From Undaria pinnatifida (lineage: Eukaryota > Sar > Phaeophyceae > Laminariales > Alariaceae): DNA of 64,000 bases. Of this stretch, positions 35,338-41,300 are shown one piece after another. Location of the stretch: assembly GCA_012845835.1 (NCBI GenBank), contig JABAKD010000005.1, forward strand, positions 3,197,075 to 3,261,074, written 5' to 3'. A program made the position numbers and the translations under genes. Every line of letters starts with the position of its first letter. Within the stretch, counting starts at the first letter, position 1. Below the pieces are notes generated by a model. That model was given only the letters and a program-made list of their open reading frames with translations. It did not search any database and was not told the origin of the DNA.

Positions 35338-38300
35338 CAACAACAACACAGAAAACAACACAACACAGGACAAAACACACGACAAAACACGAAACGAAAC
35401 ACGCAACAAAACATACAAAACACACAACATGCATGAAACAAAGTTACGGTTTTCGATGTTTTGGTCAGGTCAAGACAGCCACGAGGAGAGAGGAAAGGAG
35501 GCGGCAGGGGCGGGGGGGGGCTCTCCCTCCTCGAAAACAACAAAGCACAAAAGACTTGCAAAACAGCCTTAATAGGGCTGGGCCGTGGGTAACAACACTA
35601 CCGTGCTGCAAGTACTACTGTGCCGCCAGTACTACTGTGTACTGCCAATACTACTGGCTGTACTGTAAGCATTTCTGTACTCGCTGAGGTAACTGCCAGC
35701 GCCGCATGTACCGTGCCTACTTGCGTTCTTCCTACAATAACACCTTATCACACACAACGAACCCCGATCAAAATCCGCCGCGCCGAAAGAGGACCATACA
35801 AAGTGGGAAGGGAAACTCGGACACAACCTCGGTTCTGTTTCTCTTCATCTTCGTCGTTTTCACATAAGGCCAATCAATCTATCACCTCTGACCCCCAGAA
35901 ACTGTCTTCAAAATACATCACCCAAAATCAACGCCTCTTCTAGACACAGTGAAGCCAAACCGCGTCAAAAATGCCCTCGGCAGGGTGCCCCCAGCGAGGC
36001 TCTCCGGGGGCGCCTCTGCCGAGACACCCTCACCGGCCGGGGGGAAGCAACCGTCGCGGGTTCGCCGCGACCAGTGTACTGTTCGGATGCAGGGCACTGG
36101 CTGTCGACCCAGCCAGTACTTATCGTACTGGCTGGAGCTACCAGGGTCCAGCCCTACAAGGTACACGAAAGCAAAAGTGACGGTTTTTCATGTTTCGGTC
36201 AGCTTAAGCAGCGTGGGGGGGGGTTACCCCTTTGTTGCTTGCCTTAGTTATGTGGCCATTGACCACGCATCCCTTTCGAGACGGAGCAACGTTCCTACGC
36301 TTAATAGAGACACCCCCAACACTAGTGCGCTCAGTACGCTTCTTCCATACACTACGGGGGGGGAAGAAAGAAAAGGTCGGGGGGGGGGGGGGGGGGGGAA
36401 GGGTTTCTCCCTCCTCCTCGCCAGAGCGTGCGGCGACTCGTGTCGAAAAAAAACACAATACAGTAGTGGTCCCTCTACAGTGCCGATATGTACCAGCCGG
36501 AAAAAGCGGCACTATAGAGGAAACCGGCACCACTCCGCATGTTGCCACTACTGGTTGTTCCCACCTGTGCCAAGCGAATGTACAGGTGCCACCACGGACA
36601 ACCGGGGCTACGACACTCAACCGGCGCAAGAAGAAAGTCCACGACTGTACCCAAACAAAACCTTGGCGCCATGTTATATGTTTTGGTCAAGCGTTATCGA
36701 TTTACACAGGTGAACGTGATAATGAGGGCAAAACGCGACAAAGCGTAACGCCACATGCGCAACGCTGGACAGCGTGCGAAGCGAAACAACACGAACCGAA
36801 ACCTGGTAGCTTCAATATCGGGATGACCGAGGGACATTCCAACTAAACTAGCAACAGAAGCGTAAAAAAGCATATTATTACCCCAGGGAGTACACAAACA
36901 AATCGCCACCGGCAACACTAGCACCAGCAACACCACACTCCTAATCAATACCATCGTCAACGCCACCGAGAACACAACCACCACCGAAACCAAAAGCACC
37001 ACCAACAACGACACCTCGACCACCACCGCCACCCCCAACACCACCCACCTGCACCCCTACCCCCACTCCCACCACCCGCCAAAAACACGCAACACACAAT
37101 TACCCACCTGGGCTTCCTCTTCGTCGTCCGCGCGCAACAACCCCACCATCCACTATAACGACCAACACCACATACCAACACCCCAACCCCACACCCCCAC
37201 CCCCACGACCCCTCAAAACATGCAAAATACCAACCTGGTCTACCACCACCCCACTCTAACCGCCACCACCACACCACCACCACCACCACCACCACCACAC
37301 CAACCTCTCCCCTTACCCCCATCACCGCCCCCAACCGCCCCCCCGATCTCCACCCCCACCCCCACCACCAGTCAACACACATAAAACCTCACCAGCTCCG
37401 CTCCCCCCACCCCCACCTCCGCCCACCTGGTCTTCCTCCTCTTCGTCGTCCGCTTCCAAAACCAAGCTTCCGTTGGCCGCCTTACCCCTTGCGTCATCAG
37501 CCTGATGCCAGGGGTCCTCGATCTCCCCCCTCCCCCGCCCCCGGTCACCATACGCCTCCGCCAACCCACCCACCGGAGAAGCAAGCGCCCTCTCGGATAG
37601 GGGCGCTGGCTTCTCAGCGCCGGGGTGCTCCGACCCCGATGACCCCCCCGAGGCCGCCCTGTATGAGTAGACCCTCCCTCTTTCCCCCGCCCCCTGCTGA
37701 GCGCCGCCTTTGTCGGGCACAGCCGACCCCGTCAGCGACAGAGACAACAATCCCGCCCCCTCCGTCGCCTTCTTAACTTTACCGCTACCGCTTCGCCTGC
37801 AAACCGCAGAGAGCTCCCCCTTAGCGCTACCCCCACCGCCCCCACCACCACCGCCACCGCCACCACCACCGCCGCCACCACCACCGCTACCACCGCTACC
37901 ACCACCGCCATTAACACTGCTGCTGCTGCCGCCGCCGCCACCGTCATCGTTGCTCCCCGCCGAGTGCTGGGGAGCGCCTAATCGCTCCAACGTCGCCGGC
38001 ATATCGTCGTCGTCATCGTCACTATCCACCACCACACCACCACCACTGCTACCGCTACCACCCCCTGTTCCCTGCCTGCTGCCGGACAGCGAACACGTAT
38101 TTGGTCGATGCGGGGCGTGCCCGTTAGACATGCCCCGAGTCTTAGATTCCCCCCCCGCCGCTGCCGCCGCTGCCGCCGCTGCCGCCGCTGCCGCCGCTAC
38201 CGCTGCTGCTGCTGCCCTCTCCTTAGCCTCTCTTTCTTCCTCGAGTTGCAAGGAGCGCCGCTCGGTCCAGCGGGCCTGTCCACAAAAGATGTTCCGAAGG

Positions 38301-41300
38301 AGGGGGGGGGGGGTACTCACTTCATGCATAGCCGTAGCTGTATGACCATAGACCCTCGCATCCCCATGCCGAGACGGAGCACGTCGGGTGTTCACCGGCC
38401 ACGCAGACATCGCGCGCACCAAGCGCGAAGGTAGCGCAGTGAGGTGTTTCGGCGAGTCGCATGAAGGACGAGCTGCATCCTACTAAGAACCACTTGTCAG
38501 GCGGACTTGTGCGTACTTTCTTGCATAAGGATGACAGCTTCGAATTAATTACTCTGTTTTCTGGAGTGGCCACTTCCCGAGACGTGTGGCGGGGGGGGGG
38601 GGGCGTTATCACCAGGGAGGGAGGGGGGGGTACTCATTGGTTGCTTGCCTTAGACATTGGACCATTGCCCACGCATTCCTATCGAGCCGGAGAACCGTTC
38701 GTCCTACTCCTAATAGAGACACCTCCAATATTTTGGCGCTCAGTACGTTTCTCCCGTGCATTACATCAATCGCAGATTTGCATATCGTATCTCCTGTTTG
38801 GTCGTCTGTGGCCACCATCTATTTCCTATGAGAGCGATCGTCTTCTCCCTACTATCGAACGTGCCAAAACGTCTCACACCCATCTACTTTGGTCTTCTCT
38901 GAACACATTCCCGTTCCTCTTTGTACAGCTCATATTCTCCCCCTATGTCGAATATACTCTCGTCCTCGTTTCCACAAAAGCAGCTCTGTGCGCCCTATTC
39001 CTCCGGCCAGATTGTATTTGCTGTACACAAGACACCTACCCCTAGCCCCTCACCTGTACCGCCGTGCGATATTGCATCACATCCGCCAGGCTTCCTTTAT
39101 CCATATACTCCAGTACCACCCGAATGCTTCCGTCCGGCCTCTTAAACGCGCCGAAAAAGTCCACTAACTGGCTACAGCAACTGCGGATGCAGAGGTACAT
39201 TACACGATGCGTCGTACATGGCAGAAAGAAAGGAGAAAGAGGGTAGCGGAGGGGGGGGGGGGGGGGGAGAGACAGCGGTCACGCTTGGATTTTTACGCAC
39301 AGCACAACAAATCCTATATCCCACGCAGTTTGTGTTCGAACCGTGGATCGTTACGGCGCAGCTCTTCTGGTGTCACCACGCACGTGGGGCAAGGCATCCT
39401 TCAAGCAATGGTCCCCGAATAGATGCGGGCACCTCCATTACGATTCCCTCGTGACAGACCCTACGGTATCGACATATGACCAACCATGCCTCCGTCCGTC
39501 CGTCCGAACGTCCGGCGAACGAGCAACTCCTCACCTCCGTACCAACCACCGCTCTATATCCCCTACCCCACCTTCCCCCCTCCCCTCCACCTCACTACCC
39601 CAACACTCTCATTCCCTATCCCCCCCCCCTCCTCCCCACCCCCCCTACCCCCCCCCTTATGTCCCCCACCATCCCTACGGCTAACCCTCCCCCTATGCCC
39701 TTAAGACTACGGTTATGCATTAAATGAGTGCACCCCCCTCCCTACCCCGACACCCGCCCCCCGATCGTCCCTACCCCCCCCAACACCCCCCCCACCCCCC
39801 TTTAGGCGGTGTGCCCCTAACCCTCACCCGTCCTCCAAAGACCTCAGCAGCGTCCCGATTTCGATTTCCAGCTATCGCCGCTCCCAACCTGCCTCCACCC
39901 ATACCCCTCTCCCCTCCCCTCCAACCCCATCCCCTCAACCCTTACCCCCTCCCCTCCACCCCATTTCTCCCCTCTTCTCTCCACCCCCCCCCCCCAGCTA
40001 TTGCCGCTCCCAACCTCCCTCCACCCATACCTCCCTCCCCTCCACCCCCTTCCCCTCTTCCCTCCACACCCCCCGCCTCCCGTCCGCCCCTCCCCTCTCC
40101 CTTCCACCCATACCCCCTCCACCCCCCTTCACCCCCATCCACCCCTCCCATGTTCCCTCCCCTCCTCCCCCCTCCTCCCTTCCCACCATCTCTACCCCCT
40201 CCCGTCCCCCCTCCCTTTCACCCCTACCTTCCCTCCTCCACCCCTACCCCCTCCGCTCCACCTCTGTCCCCTCTCCTTCACGCCTACCCCATCGCCATCC
40301 CTGCCTCCTCCTCCCGTTCACCACTACCCCCTCCCTTCCACCCCCCCTTCACCCTCCCCAACCCTACCGAAGCAAGGCTCACCCGTTCTCCAAGGACCTT
40401 AGCAGCGTCCCGATCTCCCTGTCCAGCTGTCGCCGCTTTTCTCGGTCGAGCAATGAGAACACTTTCACCGCAAACAGCTGCCCTGTGTCCTGACAAGACA
40501 CAACCCCACCCCCCAAAAAAAACAAGGACATAGGAAGGATACCAACAAAAAAAGAGGACAAAGAGGGGCACGAAGACAAAAAACCAGAGCAAAATGGCCG
40601 AGAGGAAGGACCCACGAACACGAGATTGCTGTTAATAGAGCACGAAAATAAGCACAGGCAAAAACATACCACAGGACTAAAACCAAAAGGACCGAGGGCC
40701 GAGGACCGCGAGAGCTTAAAGAGGGGCGTAAGGACAAAGAACGACACGAACAAAACAAAAACAGAGCAAAGGGACCGAGGGAGAACCTACGACAGCGAGA
40801 GCGCTATTAACAGAGCATCAAGACGAGCATAAACAAAACCTTAAGAGGACCAAAACGAAACGAGCGACAACCGAGGACCCACGAGAGCTAACGGATGAGC
40901 ATTCTGGACAAACAGCTGCCCCGCGTAATAACAAGGCCTACCCAAAACAAATATACCAAAGAAGGACACGAAAAAAAAAATAGCATAAGAATCGAGGAAG
41001 GGTCCACGGCAACTGTTGCGGTATAACTAGAGCATAAAAATGGGCATAAGCAAAAACCTATCAATAGGATCAAAACAAAAGAAGCGATGACCGAGGATCA
41101 CGAGAGCTCAAGGACAGGCGTATAAGGATGATCATGCCCGAGAACCAAGGACTAAGCACAGGCAAAAGCACAGAAAAAAAGAAGCAAAGGGAAAGGAGCA
41201 ACGTCCAATCGACGACGAGAGCATGAGGATGAGCCAAAGCAAGAGCAAGCGGAACACTATCATTTCCACAAACAGCTGGCCCGTGTCTTGAGAACAACAC

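Noticed and set aside
35049-35561. Poly-Trp/Cys, poly-Val/Leu and poly-Gly frames; poly-Gln/His on the other strand
   Set aside because: All frames of a CAA/CAC microsatellite are open.
37710-38345. Plus-strand proline/serine-rich frame
   Set aside because: Exact antisense of the phase-compatible kinase exon 37427-38275.
39724-40533. Plus-strand frame of 269 codons, proline-rich
   Set aside because: It is a C-rich intron repeat read antisense to the kinase, including the antisense of a real kinase exon.
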